Part shown: piece by piece, positions 1-13,094 of the stretch
Layout of the letters: every line of letters starts with the position of its first letter
Position numbering within the stretch: the first letter of the stretch is position 1
Source of the DNA: Nissolia schottii
Taxonomy: Eukaryota; Streptophyta; Magnoliopsida; Fabales; Fabaceae
DNA: 64,000 bases
Direction: 5' to 3'
NCBI GenBank assembly: GCA_003254905.1
Contig: QANU01002159.1
Span: forward strand, 174,833-238,832
Made by a program: the position numbers and the translations under genes
The notes under the pieces: model-generated
What the model saw: only the letters and a program-made list of their open reading frames with translations
Databases searched by the model: none
Told to the model about the DNA's origin: nothing

Positions 1-875
1 AAAAAAGCAATAAACTATAGGAAAAAAAACTCACTTTTTTTCTTTGGCTACGATTATGCATCTTCGTAGAGCTTCTACTTGGAATGCGACAATATTTGAC
101 CATCATAGAACTTGATCTCCAACACCTTAGTCTTTCACCCACGAAATGTTCACTGCTCTGAGATTTAAGAGGAGTGGGGTTTGAAGTGTTTTTTAAAAAA
201 TACAACAGTGCTACATGTACATTCCCAAATCCACCACTTTACTGTCAACTCTTTCTTTAATACATGCAGGAGATGGTTACATTTTACGCTTAATGCGTCT
301 GTGGGTCGCTATTACACTAGTTTAAGCTCAACCTAAGAAAAGAAGGATATATCCTGATGGTGGCGTTGGTCACCTAATGGGTACATGAAGGGAAAGAAGG
401 ATGTACCCCAATGTAAACCCCTGATGGGTACATAAGAGGACCCCATTAGCCCCGCCTGCATGAAAGTCGTGAATCACATGTTTTGAAAAGTTAAGTTCAA
501 GAAATAATGTATGTTTATGTCACAAGGCAAATACTAAGTGATTCGATATCACGAGATTTCCCTTTGAGTTTTTGTAAAGTACGAGACTACGTGACCCAAC
601 GTTACAGATACTCACGCGACTAAGATTAGAAAACACGATATCATAATAATAGGTAATTCAAGATTAGTTTCCCCCCTCGTCACCTAGTAATTAGATAAAG
701 CTGCTCCGGACTAGCATGAATTAAAATATAATAGGGAGTGCTAGTTATACAGTCACAGTTAGAGACCCCTTAAGCAGCGAGATCATAAATGAATTGAAAG
801 ATAATAGTTATCCCCTCAGGATTCTCGCTGAGGACGTAAATTCTCACCCCTATTCGTTTGTGATTCTAGGACATC
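1..875. other. Probable retroelement-derived DNA, no gene
   Basis: No open frame resembling a known protein is visible here. Short direct repeats of the motif GGGTACAT occur around 380-435. Together with the LTR-like end at about 1795-1834 and the proline/glutamate-rich frame at 876-1490, this suggests the inside or flank of an old Ty3-type element, but no primer-binding site or polymerase domain was found. This is inference only. Confidence 0.3.
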
Positions 876-1490
876 ATGGAGAATGTGCTAGGGAACGACA
901 GGGGTCGGACCCTGCACTTGGATACCAAGGTTGACCCTACCACAAGGGTTATCACGATTTCTATTTCCGTGGAGTTTATCGACACACAGGTCACCCCACC
1001 ACTAGCGGATCCTGTACTCGCACCAGATACTTCCTACCATCCAGCACCATCTACAGCTGCTACACCTCTAGGATCTCAGGATCCGATGGCACCAAACCCC
1101 TTTCTAGCCCCGGATCACATTATAATACTCCCATTATCATTGAGCATGCCAAGTCAGGCCAGTACGAGAAGATCACGAGGAGGATCCAGCCCTGTACCTG
1201 ACAGGGATCAACCCGTGGAGCATCAGGGTCCTCGTCTTCATAAGACGACGAGGAAGAGGGTTACACCGATTGTCAGACGAGAACCGACTCCCAAAGCACA
1301 CAACGTTGAGGCAGGACCTTCAGGCTTTGCCCCTTGGTATCTAGATTCGCACAAGGCCACTTGGATGGCACACCCAGGGTGGATATCCAAGGAGGAGGAC
1401 TTCGAGGAGGAGGAGGAGGATCCCCAGGAGGACCTGGAGGAGGGAGCATCACAGGAGGATGTCGAGGACAGCAAGCTCGAAGGCCACTGA
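876..1490 (+). other. Unrecognised open frame, possibly transposon-derived
   Basis: A 204-codon ATG-initiated frame. The predicted protein is rich in Pro, Ser and Thr in its first 150 residues. It has a basic stretch near residues 125-140 (KTTRKRVTPIVRRE) and ends in a very acidic Glu/Asp tail from about residue 172. No catalytic motif, signal peptide or membrane segment is visible, and I do not recognise the family. The base composition is less AT-rich than the surroundings, and an LTR-like end lies 300 bases downstream. A remnant gag or accessory frame of a retroelement is as likely as a real gene. The Glu-rich tail comes from a GAG/GAGGA purine repeat, which can keep frames open by chance. 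Confidence 0.25.
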
Positions 1491-1779
1491 GCAGTATATT
1501 GGGGTTTGGGTGGAAGGACTTTCTGATTGCCAATCAAAATGTCAGAGATCCTTATCACATTGATTGGGCCAAGGGAGGTGGACTTTTTTGGCTGTAAGGT
1601 ACCCTAGTGAGATATTGATCTGACTTTTACATGGATAGCGGAATCGTGACTTTTGCCTAATATTTTGGATATTATGTATATGCATTTTGTATAGGCTAAT
1701 GGAGCTAGCTATGCCATTAGCCTCATGACAGTATTTGTATAGTAATTGTATGGACTAAAAGTAATCCAGCCGAGAAGTA

Positions 1780-1834
1780 ACAAATTAGTGAACGTTGCTT
1801 ACGACTTAAGCGCAAGCAGCTAGCTAAGGTGTTA
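1780..1834 (+). repeat. LTR 3'-end-like fragment
   Basis: A stretch beginning TTACGACTTAAGCG and ending GGTGTTACA is repeated almost exactly at about 14068-14107. Ending in GTTACA is usual for Ty3-type LTRs in legumes. Two copies 12 kb apart with different flanks indicate a dispersed repeat end and not a local duplication. Confidence 0.4.
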
Positions 1835-2206
1835 CACTCAATGATAAAGAAAGAGATAGAGAGTAATTAAATGTTACTATTTCTAAGACTTCAATAAATT
1901 AGAGGTATGCTTTAAAATTGAACAACAAATTCCACGTAAAAATGTGACAATGACAAATAATTTGAGATAATTTTTTTTTTGGCTAAGGTGACAAATAGTT
2001 TGGGATGGAAGGAGTATCAAATTATGTAACATCGAATTCAGAACCTACTATCTCATTATTGCATTCTATGTCTTTTATGACTACTTTTATTGATATTAGA
2101 GATTTCATTTTTAAGTGACAAACTTAACAACTATAAAACTACAAAATCTCATGCATTGCAAAGGTTTACATTAGTATTATCTAATAAGACAAAATATAAT
2201 CTATCA

Positions 2207-2558
2207 GGTTGCGTTTGATTGCTAATACATAACACAAATATGAAGACATGTACGAAAACTTGTGTCTTAGGACTGAAAATTAGTGTATTTTTTGTATCTC
2301 CGTTTTGCTGAGACATAGGAATAGAGACAAAGACAGAATTTTAATGAAATTATGAATGAGTGAGAATGAGACCCAAAGGGTATTTTTAAAGTTATTTGTC
2401 ATGTTTTTATATCTTGTCACCACAAGATATAGATACAATCAATTGTGTCTTGTATATCATCACCAAACAAAATACAAGTCTAACTTTTAGTTCTGTATTT
2501 TATGTCTATGTCTCAATGTTTCTAGATTTTAATTTTATCTCAATAACCAAAAGCACCC
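2207..2558. mobile_element. hAT-like MITE, degenerate
   Basis: The left end reads GGTTGCGTTTGATT. The reverse complement of the right end reads GGGTGCTTTTGGTT. This is the GCGTTTGG-type terminus of many non-autonomous hAT elements. The interior has matching subterminal segments (ACACAA, TGTCT/AGACA words) but no coding frame. No clear 8-bp target duplication is visible, so the exact borders are uncertain. Confidence 0.45.
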
Positions 2559-5500
2559 ACAAATGTCAAGAGACGGCCGGAGTAAAATAATTCTTTTACT
2601 AAATTGAGGTTGAGGGAAATTTTGCTCCAATCTAGAAGGGGAGGCTGCTTTTAGAGAGAGTATTTATGGATAAGTCACTATGACAAGAAAATATAAAAAT
2701 TGAGCTCCAGATATAACGAAGCACAAACAGACTAGCATAGCTACATTTGTAGTACATATAATATAATATAATGGCTAATTGACATGTGCAACATCAACAT
2801 GACTTATTGACCATGCAAAGAGTTATCCTCAAGTTAATGGGACAGGTTGGTTGCATTAATAAATTATGTGGTTTCTTGATAAGCAAGGTTTGATTTTTGC
2901 ACTTAATCTGACACTTCCTTTTTTGTCAACGTCATCCCTGGCGCTGTTTTGATACTTATTTTAGATAGAACCTTTATAGGGTTTTCCTTCTAGAAAAAGT
3001 CCACGGTTTTGGGGCATAAGCATTAATTATCGAGTATTTTAGGTAGTTAAGAGTTATCGTTAAACATGGCAATGGCCTGAAAGTGTTCACAAAACAAAGA
3101 ACAATCTACCACCGATAGCATTATTGAGTATTTTATATTCGTTCTAGAATGAATCCAGGGAGACTTAAAATCAAATGCCTTCAATTCAAGCTAATTGAAA
3201 AATGGTGGCTAATGAAAAATTCATTCATCATCATTGCATTCCGCCCGGGTGTTTTGGACTTACTTTCCGACTTTGCCTATTATTGTTCACGGAGAATAAG
3301 GAGGCGAGAATATTGGAGAATCTTTATATTAATTAATTATTACCAAAGATTAAATTAAAGAAAATTGCTAAAGTATTTCACACCGAAACGCCACTAGATT
3401 GAGTAGGACTTGTTTGTATAAAGGATTAAAGTCGACTTTGAGGAACGGGAAAAAAAAACCTCTTTTTACTAAAGTGCATGAAAATTCGGAAAAATTTTTC
3501 AGGAACGTGTGTTTTCACGTTGGCGTTGCAAATCAAACATGTGTGCGCACATTTATGTGAATTTGATATAGGAATGTAAAACTACATGTTTGGTTCGTAA
3601 CTTCTACCATCTCAGGTTTTAAGGCGAGAAATATTGGTAGCTATTAGAAGTTACAAATTTCTCACTTTTAAAATTACTTGAAAAACTAAACATATTAGTT
3701 CGTGATTTAAAGAAATATTTTTAAGTAACTTACATTCTCAAAAATCAAAAATACTCTATTTTTAACCCCACCCCCCTAATATGAATGTTGAGTTTTCATT
3801 GAAAGAGAATACTATTTAAAAGTGAAAAGACTAAATTGTCTCCAAATCTCAAGCCTTGAACAACCATTACAACCGTTAGACACCTCTAGGCCATTGCCAG
3901 CCGCCATTGAACTATTGTTGATTGCCACCATTTTATCATATGTCATTTTTGAAAAAAAAATATATATATCCTACTCTTGAGAATGCAATTGGGAATTCAA
4001 TTTGCATACTAGAAGCTTTTAAAACACATTCTCGTGAGAGTTATTTCTAGAAATAATATTTCTATGAATAAATAATCGTTCAACACCACACGACCTCATT
4101 TAAAACACCTATGGGTGTTGGGTAGAGATAATGGTTTTGCATTTCTATAAATCTTATGTGGTTGAAAAAAAAAAATATCCTTGAATGTGTTAGATTCTTG
4201 TGCATGAAAAAACCTCATTTTTATTTCCATATCCTACATGGAAGGGACTGTCTGGGATAAATGCGAAAAATTTTAAATTGCTCTAAACCTTAAACCACAT
4301 CCATTGTCGAACTGCGACCTGCCTATAGTTGCTGGCCATTTTATCGGGGTACTTTTGGTAGAATATACAATATCCCGGAAATGTTAACTTATCTCAACAA
4401 AACACACAAATGTTCATGGGGGCACATATTGTCCAAGATTCTTTGAACTTCAATTTCCCTACTAAAAGCAAAATTTTTGTGGCCCTAAATTTGACATGAG
4501 AATAAATAAATAAATACACAACTAATTATTAAATTAAATATAAGTAAAAATCATGAATTTAATTATTATCTTACCATCATCTCTCGTGGATTTCGGTAGG
4601 GACGATAGGGTGGAGATAGTCCCCCGACTCCCGCTTCGTGGATGGAAATTCACTCCTGTCCTGACTCTATATCCACTCAGGTATCCATCTATAGTTATAT
4701 GTATGTATGTATGTATGGATGGATGGATGGATGGATAACTGGATACCCACAAATACTCACAGATATCTAACACTCATGAAAATTTTTAAAAAACTAATAC
4801 AAAAAAAAAAGTAAAAGAAAACTCTAATCGTAATTTTTAGCAATTTGTCCAATACAGTTGAAATTATCCAAACACAACTCACAAAGATCCAATAACAAAA
4901 CACTTGAAATAAAAATATCAACAAATATAAGTAGTAACAATCTTTGATTTAGCCAATCAAAATAACAACATTCGATTAATCTAACACCATCGTAGCTTCT
5001 TGGGCTCTTTAATTGATAATGGAACTCACATATTGTCCCGACAAGAAAACAAATTAGCAAGTACAAAAAGCGTTGTGGTATAATGCATTATAATTTTGAT
5101 ACCAATAACATGTATCTAACTAAATTTATTCATATAGTTAATAGTACTTTAGCTACTTCACGGATTGGGCACTCGCGAGTACGAGAAAAGTAACTCCTAC
5201 TCCCACTCCGGATATTAAAAAAAATTCATCCCCGTAGTATATCCGGTAAAGTGGTCAAGCCGGATGTCAGTATGCTAACGCACCACAGTGCAATGAGCTA
5301 CCGCCAACTGAAGCCATGTTTGCCTTATGGCGTTCTGCGACTTGTTCTTAAAACTATCGTTGCATGACCCAAATTTAAAGTGACATATTAAGGATATTCA
5401 AGCGACTTCTCTAGAAGTTACATGGCAGCTAACTTTTAAAGTCAAGTTGGGCTTGTGTTGAATCATCAATGTAATCATTTCTAGTGTGGAAAAAGGAATT

Positions 5501-6859
5501 CCCATGAATTATGATGCAATTGAAAGTCAGTTTGATTTATTATGGTATGTGTATGGACATGTGTTATTAACTTTTTGAGTTGGACAATGTAAACGGGTTC
5601 AAACGACCCATTATACGGAAGGAACTAGGAAATTAATTTTAAAGAAAAGGGTGGCACCTCATCGAACTTGACTAACCCACTCCAAATCAAGTCGTGCTAC
5701 GGTGACAGGCCACGTTTGGCTAGGGAGTCACGTCACAGTAAATATGATGACGCTATTGATAGAGGAGAAAAAACGCTGCCACGCAAGACATATGATCCAT
5801 CAAAGAAAAGAACTAATGCGGCATGAAGCATGAAAATGGGGATATTTGAGACCCCGTCACAACCAGCTTCTAGAAATAGGATGGCGTAGTGGGAGTTACA
5901 CAGGCTCATTGTTAACAAATATTTACAGTTTTTAATTAACTTTTATTTTTTCTTTACCTGACTTTCATTTTATTATTATTAAGTAATTTCTTGAAAGACA
6001 TCTGATGTATTTTTGTATGTATAAAAATGAGGCGTGTAAGAGAATCAGATTGATCTGATGAATCCACAAAATCCAAAGCAAACCAGCTTATTTAGTTCGG
6101 ATTAGCTTGGGTTATCAAGTTTGATAGAGTGAAAATGACCAAAATCGATAATGAGAAAGTTAGGTTTTAAATCCTTAGATTTTGGATATCTTAAATTCGA
6201 ACTAGCTTGACCAATTTGTTCAATTAACCTTATTTTTTTTATGTTTTAAAGAAAAATGATAGAAAGTTAATTTAGTCTAGATTTTGTAATTTAATATTTT
6301 TTTATTTTTTTAATAATTTTTCCTGAATTTTTTATTTTTTGGTTTTTTAAAATATATTATTTTTATTTGGGCAACTTGATGCCTCAATCAAACCAACCTA
6401 TTTTTTGTTGAGTTAATGGTTCAAATTTGTGTTGTAAAAAATGAACAAAATCAAATCAAACCAAATCGAAGAAAATTATTTGGTTCGAATGTATTTTTTT
6501 TTTTTTTTAAAAAAAACTGAATCGACTTGTTTACCACCCTACTAAAAAATTAAACATTTTTTATATACCAAAAGAATTAAACATTTTTACAAACATGCCG
6601 CCAAAAGTACCAAAGTTTGAAGTAGCCTATTGATAATAATAATAATAATAATCTAAAATCCCTCAACCCAAGGATGGGATGAGATTTTTTAATATAAAAA
6701 TGTTAAGCATAAATCTACATAGCGTGATAATCTAGTGTATACCTCAAAATCGGGATGTACCAAAAAACCAAAAAAAAAAAAAAAAAAAAAAATCCCTCAA
6801 AATCGGGTTGTTACTAATACTATAATATATCAGACAGCATATTAGGTGGATAATTATTT
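2559..6859. other. Intergenic, AT-rich, no gene seen
   Basis: No convincing coding region on either strand; open frames are short and of random composition. A compound simple repeat (GTAT then GGAT units) lies at 4700-4736. The segment 4570-5245 has GC-richer pieces with words such as GGATACCC and CTCCGGATAT that recur loosely at 28980-29340, which looks like an old dispersed repeat. A TAA run lies at about 6631-6654 and a poly-A run at about 6768-6792. Confidence 0.6.
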
Positions 6860-7255
6860 TTAGGACAAATTACTCAAATCACACTTGAGGTTTATTAAAA
6901 TTGTACTATATCTTAATTAATGTGCAAAATTGTACTTTATGATTGATTACTAATGATCTATTTGATTTCTGTTTTTATTTCATGTATTTTCTGTTTTCAA
7001 AAGTTTATGGAAAAAATAATGAAAACAATAAAATATCGTTTTCCGTTTTAGGATTTTGTGAAAAAATAGTGAATACAAAAAATACAAATAGGATACAAAA
7101 TTTTATTGTTTTCACTAACCTAATAAAAAATAAGGAAAAAAGAAATAGGAACAAAAACTTAATTGAGTATTGGTGTATAATACAATTTTGCACATAGTTT
7201 GGAGTGAATTATAATTTTGGCAAACCTCAAGAGTAATTTTTGCAATTTACTCTTA
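6860..7255. mobile_element. MITE with long terminal inverted repeats
   Basis: The first ~80 bases and the reverse complement of the last ~80 bases match with gaps. Both share an ACTTGAGGTTT/CTCTTGAGGTTT block and an inner GTGCAAAATTGTA block. The middle is AT-rich and non-coding. Target duplications are not clear, so the superfamily is left open (Mutator-like is possible). Confidence 0.55.
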
Positions 7256-10140
7256 TTTTAAAATATGATATATCTATTGAAAAATGAATGGGTCTAACTC
7301 AGCTCCAATATATATAGGTTTTATCTCTAAATAATGCGAAACTCAAATACCCCTTCTTCACATCGAAGAAATGATCATCAAAGCATGAACTTGATGCAGT
7401 GAATATTAGAGGATAGGCCTAGCAATGATTTTAGGGTAAGATTTGATACTATATTGAAAATTAAGTGGCGTGACTTGTTGAAAGCTTTTTTTTTGCACTC
7501 TTTCTATTGTTTTTCCTATCTACTGTTTTGCTTTCAAATCCTTAAGGGATTCAATTGCAGTACAGCAGATGAGTTTTTGTCCTCTGCTAGTTGTGATAAA
7601 TAGTCATTCTTGAGTTCCTTTAATTAAACTATATGGTGACTGATTTGTAAATTTAATTTTAGAACAATTAAATTAAAACAAACAATAAAATGACAACGAA
7701 TGAGAAGCAGATAAGGAAGCCTGATTGGAATTGAATCATACTACAATTTTCATATATTCATTGACTCAATGCATATAAATTATCAAATCTTTGAAGCATG
7801 AGAAGATCATTTGGTTTTCGTTATTAATTGTTGATGTCTCGCATGATTAATAAAGCAAACCGATATAGCTTCAGGTGTTAAAACAACTAATAAACCTAAC
7901 TCTATGTCTAGCAATTAGGAATATTAGATGGTTTAATCTAGATCTAACTCAATAATGTCGCTGTCGCGCACAAAATCAAATCTTAAAACAGGTTTTAGTT
8001 GATCACGCTAAAACAGACATTAAGCATCAGATCAAATCATGCAAATAATAGAAATTGATATATTCACACATACAAGAGTTACATGGATACAATCAAACCA
8101 TAATACTCATCAAATCCCAACAATAAGAGTATTAACTATTCATTTTACAAGAAGAAATCAAAGGGCAAGGTGATGGACGCTCACCATGACACGTTCTCAC
8201 GCTGCCATGATAAGTGTTGTCGTGCTCTTTGACAAGTTTATGCAAAATGACATTGTTTTGTGGACAAACAACTAATTAGGTGTCATCTCACCCTTTGTCA
8301 CTACGCACATGGACGGAGGAATTAACAAGGGTAACAGCATAAAATATTAGAAACTTGACTGACATTTTTTTTTTATATTAAGAATCTAATTGTTCCGAAT
8401 GAAAATGTCAATGACCTACTAGGATATTTAACCTTTAAAAATTCCCTCATCCACCGATTTGTCCTTGCCTTAATAAACAAAAGCTGGAAACAACATTACC
8501 CATCCATATGAATGCAATTTGCTAGCTAGATAGTCTCATGCGTATTAATATCCCACCGCTCTTGATTGAGACTCCCTTTAGCCCAAAGAGTTAGCATACT
8601 CATTTATTTCGCACTTCTTACCTGTCTCTCTCCCTCCCTCTAAATCACGACACTCGCAGGCAAACACAAAGTAAAACGCATTTTTCATAATAATTGTGCC
8701 TTTTAAGTGGAAGACACTTAGCACGAAATTAGTGCAAGCAAGAAATATATATGACCAAAATAAAAAAAAAAAGATTTATTTGTGTGTGAAAACTGAAAAG
8801 TGACATGACAGGAAAATCCCAAATAAAGGCAATGGATCTCTACTTTGGAAGTATGCAACCATATGTGTAAAATGGTCAGGGGTTGTGAATCAATACAAAT
8901 GGTTTACTTTGGCAATATAAATCCATGTGTGAACGTGTTATACGCAGGGAGCTCCATAAGCAAACTATGTTACTTAGTTTTGAGCAAGGACAAGAATAAA
9001 TGCGAATCCCGAAGATATCTACTACCGTAGAAAGAATATAAATGCTGGGAAAAAATATTTCAACTTGAAGGGAATATTCTGACACACAAATTGTATTGAG
9101 GTGGTACATAAAAATATTATGGATTTTCAATCATCCTATATGCTCTCCGCCGTATAATTTTGCAAGATTGAAGACCTTTTAAAAATTTACATTTGTGAGC
9201 GCCGTTTTCAAAAATAGTTTTACCAATACCAATTTCAAAATAATAATAATAATAATAATAATAAAATGAAAAGTTAGGTATCTGTGTTGGTAATTGCACT
9301 CGCCTTACGCGAAGCTAAAATTGGCACAGCAAAAGGTGATTTCAGAACTTTATTAACTGCACCAAGAGACACAAAAACACACCTGATAAGATTATATGAA
9401 ATCGAATTTTGAAATTTTAATTTTAGACCTATACAAATGTCAATAATTTTATTAGCCCCCTAATCATGCAATAACCCACAATGACACCCATACAAATTTA
9501 AATAACTCAAATATTATGATAATTATTTTAGACTATCTTTAAATAATTAGACTCACAAAAATTTATTTCCTATCATATTAGAGGTAACCTTGAGTCCCAC
9601 GTATTTATATGAGCATGATTGTTTAAAGTTTGTTTAATATAATTGTTATAAGGATCGCATGACTTGATGATACATTTGATATGATATGTGTAAAAATATA
9701 TTAAATGGTCAAGCATGTCAAACAAGACAAAAGTAATGTGTTATACTAATCAATAATATAGACAAAATATTAAATTTTAATTGATTATTAGTGAACTAAA
9801 AATTTGAACTACATTTTTTATGCTACATATTATATATTAATAATTTTAAAAGTGATAAAACTTTTAAAATAATACTTTTACACAATTATCATTACTCATT
9901 CTTTATGGGAGACATTATGTTCCCGAATAACACATTTATTATTAAATAAAATTTTAATAAGTTTCCTACTTAATTATAATAGTTGAGTTATGAGCGGGTA
10001 TTTTTTTTAAGAAAATAGTAAAAATAATACAACTTGTAAAATTGTCTCATTGTAATGCTCATCCGTGATGACTGTAACGCTTGACACACGTTGGCTGCCA
10101 AACAGTTTCTTAAGAAGCATTGCACCCAGCCATTTCCCCT
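7256..10140. other. Intergenic, no gene seen
   Basis: An AT-rich stretch upstream of the DUF1645 gene, with only short random open frames. An AAT trinucleotide run lies at about 9240-9264. Nothing else recognisable. Confidence 0.55.
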
Positions 10141-10144
10141 TCCT

Positions 10145-10153
10145 TATAAAAGG
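10145..10153 (+). promoter_or_regulatory. TATA box of the DUF1645 gene
   Basis: TATAAAAGG stands 75 bases before the ATG at 10228. With transcription starting about 30 bases downstream, the 5' leader would be roughly 45 bases. It is a textbook plant TATA context ahead of an intronless gene. Confidence 0.6.
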
Positions 10154-10227
10154 CCCCCCTAAAATACAATTTTATTATTCAGTGACAAAATTACATAGAA
10201 AAAGAAAGAAAGCGAAGGGTTGTAGAA

Positions 10228-11121
10228 ATGAGTCAGAAAGAAGAGCAACAGCACAAAGAAATTGAGGACTCGTTCCTGTGTCCAAGCTTCAGCACCTACT
10301 CCTCCAATGAACTCTCCCACATCGCGGATCAAGTTACCAAAGAGGATCATTCGCTCCCTCAAAGCGACAACCAGGAAACCGACTTCGAGTTCGTTGCGTT
10401 TCGGAAGGCTGCTGATGGCGTCTTCTTCGACCGCCGCACCGGCCCTGTTTTCCCGATCTTCAACCGCGATCTCGCCGAGAATCCGCCGGAGAAAGACGAC
10501 GGCGGAAGGATTTCCGGCGCGGAGGAGATTCGATTTTCGATGGACAAATTGCTGATCGGCGACGAGGAGGAGAATCGGCGCAGCGATCCTCCGTCGTCGT
10601 CGTCATCGTCGGAGGTGGAGGACGATCTGGACGCAATTCCGCCGGGGACTTACTGCGTGTGGACTCCGAATCCGGTTCAGGCTTCGCCGAATCGATGCAA
10701 GAAGAGCAATTCGACGGGATCGTCGTCTTCGCCGTCGCCGTCGAAGCGGTGGAAGCTTCTGGATTTGCTCCGGCGGAGCAACAGCGACGGGAAGAACTCA
10801 TTCGTGTTCTTGACGCCGTCGTCTTCGTCTTCGTCGTTAGGGTCCAATTCCGCGAAGAAGAAGGAGAAGAAGGATGGAGCGAATGCGAAGGGGAAAGAGG
10901 AGCGTGGCGGTAGAAGACTGAGCAATGAGATCGGCGGCAGCAGACTCGCCGGAAAAAGTTCTCGGGCGGCGGCGGTGTCGGCGCACGAGGCGTTGTACGT
11001 GAGGAACAGAGAGATGAGGAGAGTGGATAAGAGAAGGTCGTATTTGCCGTACAAACAGGACTTGGTTGGGTTCTGTGCTGCTCTCAACGGCATGGGAGGA
11101 AGGACCTTCCCTCCTTTCTGA
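10228..11121 (+). CDS. DUF1645 family protein
   Basis: A single-exon gene of 297 residues. The family is plant-specific and its biochemical role is not established; members are usually described as stress-responsive or growth-related proteins of unknown mechanism. Diagnostic parts, in order, are: FEFVAFR followed by DGVFFDRRTGPVFPIF near residues 53-78; the short CVWTPNP block near residues 142-148; SPNRCKKSNSTGSSSSPSPS followed by KRWKLLDLLRRSNSDGK near residues 152-190, with the basic WK-L-DLLRR core; and the C-terminal YLPYKQDLVGFCAALNGM block ending in GGRTFPPF. A Lys-rich stretch near residue 210 (KKKEKKDG) could serve nuclear import. There is no signal peptide or membrane segment. The frame is much richer in G+C than its surroundings, as is common for intronless plant genes. 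The start is the first ATG after the TATA box, and length and ends agree with the family. Confidence 0.85.
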   Translation: MSQKEEQQHKEIEDSFLCPSFSTYSSNELSHIADQVTKEDHSLPQSDNQETDFEFVAFRKAADGVFFDRRTGPVFPIFNRDLAENPPEKDDGGRISGAEEIRFSMDKLLIGDEEENRRSDPPSSSSSSEVEDDLDAIPPGTYCVWTPNPVQASPNRCKKSNSTGSSSSPSPSKRWKLLDLLRRSNSDGKNSFVFLTPSSSSSSLGSNSAKKKEKKDGANAKGKEERGGRRLSNEIGGSRLAGKSSRAAAVSAHEALYVRNREMRRVDKRRSYLPYKQDLVGFCAALNGMGGRTFPPF

Positions 11122-12110
11122 GTGTTGTTACATTTTTTTTCATATAAAAATTTTCTGTGTGAGATTGATATCTCTGATTTTGACTCATAAAGTATAGGAT
11201 AAATTATATAATCTTGACTGATAAACAAAAATTAATAAGGCAAAATTTCGTATGATTTAGACATTATAATGTACATCTTAAATTTTGCCATTAATAATTG
11301 AGAGGGTTTAAAGTGTACACTTTCAGCCATTCTGTGTGTTAATGATGATGTTAGAGGTTTAAACCTTATTGTGACTGAGGTCTGTTGTGCCAAATAAAAA
11401 GGTGCACACATCCTTAAAAAAAAGAGTCAATTATAGGTTTTTGTTAGGTATACCATAATGTTAAGTCCTAGTGTGTATTTGATTTTGCATTATGCTTAGC
11501 TTTATTAAACTCAATTTGTTGTGGGTTTAGTTACTCTTTGACTTTACTTAATTCATTTTTTTTTTTTCTTTTGAGTGTTCTGTTTAATCCACAACCTGTT
11601 GCATCATGGTTTTAGAAATTTAAAAGTGAAATTGGGATTACGATTATTTGTGTGTTTGGATTTTTAGTGAGAGAATGTCAAAATTAATTATGATTGGCCG
11701 GAGAAGTAAAAAGAAAATATTCACTTTAGCATGCCAAAATCATTTATGATGGCTTTAAAGGAAAAAAATCAAACACACAAGATATGTAACTTTTGATGCA
11801 GAATCATCATAATCCATGAAAAAGGTATCACAATAGAATGTGCATGAAAATCTTTTGGCCCCAAATTTTGTCCTACTAATCACTTTTTTTTTAATCGAAG
11901 ATAAATATTAAAAAATAAAAAAAATTAAAGTAATCAGTAAGCATGTATTATTATATTTTTGATAATTTGAAAAAGGCCCAACTTGTAAAATAGGAATAAC
12001 ATTTGAGATACATGCTCCTACAAAAGGAATATGCAACCCCGAAAAACATAAAATCTCATAACTGCTCCACCAAAAACATGACAACTAAAACTCAAAGTAT
12101 AATATATTAC
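11122..12110. other. 3' flank of the DUF1645 gene, no further gene
   Basis: AT-rich DNA following the stop codon. There are no coding frames of note and no repeat with readable ends. The 3' untranslated region probably takes up the first 100-250 bases. Confidence 0.5.
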
Positions 12111-12365
12111 AGGATTAAATGTTTTTAATCCTTAAAAAATTATAAATTTGGTGTTTTATTTCTAATTTTTTTAAAAAATAATAGTTCTTGACAATTTTGC
12201 TTGCTAATTTTTTTTATTGTTAACGTGACAGTTAATTTAGTCACGTGACATGTAATGATGCCTAAATTCTACTAAAAAAATTTATCAAAGACAATTTTTA
12301 ACAATTTTTTTCAAAAATAAAACACAAAATTATAATTTTTAAAAATTAAAAACATATTTAACTCT
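12111..12365. mobile_element. MITE with ~60-bp terminal inverted repeats
   Basis: The left end (AGGATTAAATGTTTTTAAT) and the reverse complement of the right end (AGAGTTAAATATGTTTTTAAT region) match over about 60 bases, including a shared GTGTTTTATTT block. The core holds GTTAACGTGACAGTTAATTT, a word type common in Mutator-like MITEs of legumes. It is non-coding, and the target duplication is not clear. Confidence 0.6.
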
Positions 12366-12668
12366 ATTATATATCATATGTGAAATATGAAATACAGAAT
12401 ATTAAAAGCGGAATACAAAATACAGAATATGCATAAAATGCATCCCATGAGAACCCTCTGGCACTTGCAACACTAGGAAATAACAACCACAAAGACACCT
12501 TAAAACACCATGAGAAAAACTTTTCACAATTGAACTTCTCCATCAGCCAGAGAGAAGTTGTCTCATACTCATTATTGCCGATTTTTTTACTTATATACAT
12601 TTCCAGTGGAAACAAATGCCTGTAATTTGATTCGGGCAAAAAGTTTATAATTGTATGGGTCTTTGTAC

Positions 12669-12892
12669 TGAAATTGCCACCTGTATGGGCATGATTTCAG
12701 CACCCGTGAATTTTATTTTATTTTTTAAAAAAATGACTGAAATTGCCACTCTCTATGGTGATTTCAGCCCCAACTTTTTTAAAGTGGGACTCAAAAAACA
12801 ATAGGAAGTGGCGATTTCAACACCCCTGAAATTTTTTTTATAAAAAAAGAGTTGAAATCGCCACCCCTACGGCGATAGCAATTTCAGAATTT
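12669..12892. repeat. Cluster of GAAATYGCCAC / GATTTCA hairpin units
   Basis: Four units of about 50-70 bases each contain the motif TGAAATYGCCAC or its reverse complement, often paired within the unit (for example GAAATTGCCAC ... TGGTGATTTCAG at about 12737-12768). Each pair could fold into a short hairpin. The units are not exact tandem copies. There is no coding potential. Confidence 0.5.
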
Positions 12893-13094
12893 TCACTCAT
12901 ATAAATGTAAATTTAACTTTTGACCTAGGTTTTAGGATGCAACTCACTCTATTTCCATGCAAATGTTAAAACCCCCCTTATTGCTGCACCACGAGAGTCT
13001 CAAAATCCACATCAACCTCAAAACCCAACTGGCATAGTGGTACACAAAGTCCACTGCATTCTGGAACACATATTAGGCTTGAACACTGGTTTTC

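Noticed and set aside
1238..1597. Other frames through the GAGGAG repeat near 1400
   Set aside because: Low-complexity purine repeat open in all frames; only the 876-1490 frame has a plausible length, and even that is doubtful.
7005..7197. Phe/Lys/Asn-rich frames on both strands
   Set aside because: They lie inside the MITE at 6860-7255 and reflect AT-rich composition.
10460..11228. Long open frames antisense to and in other frames of the DUF1645 gene
   Set aside because: These are shadows caused by the GC-rich codon use of the real gene, with no family similarity.
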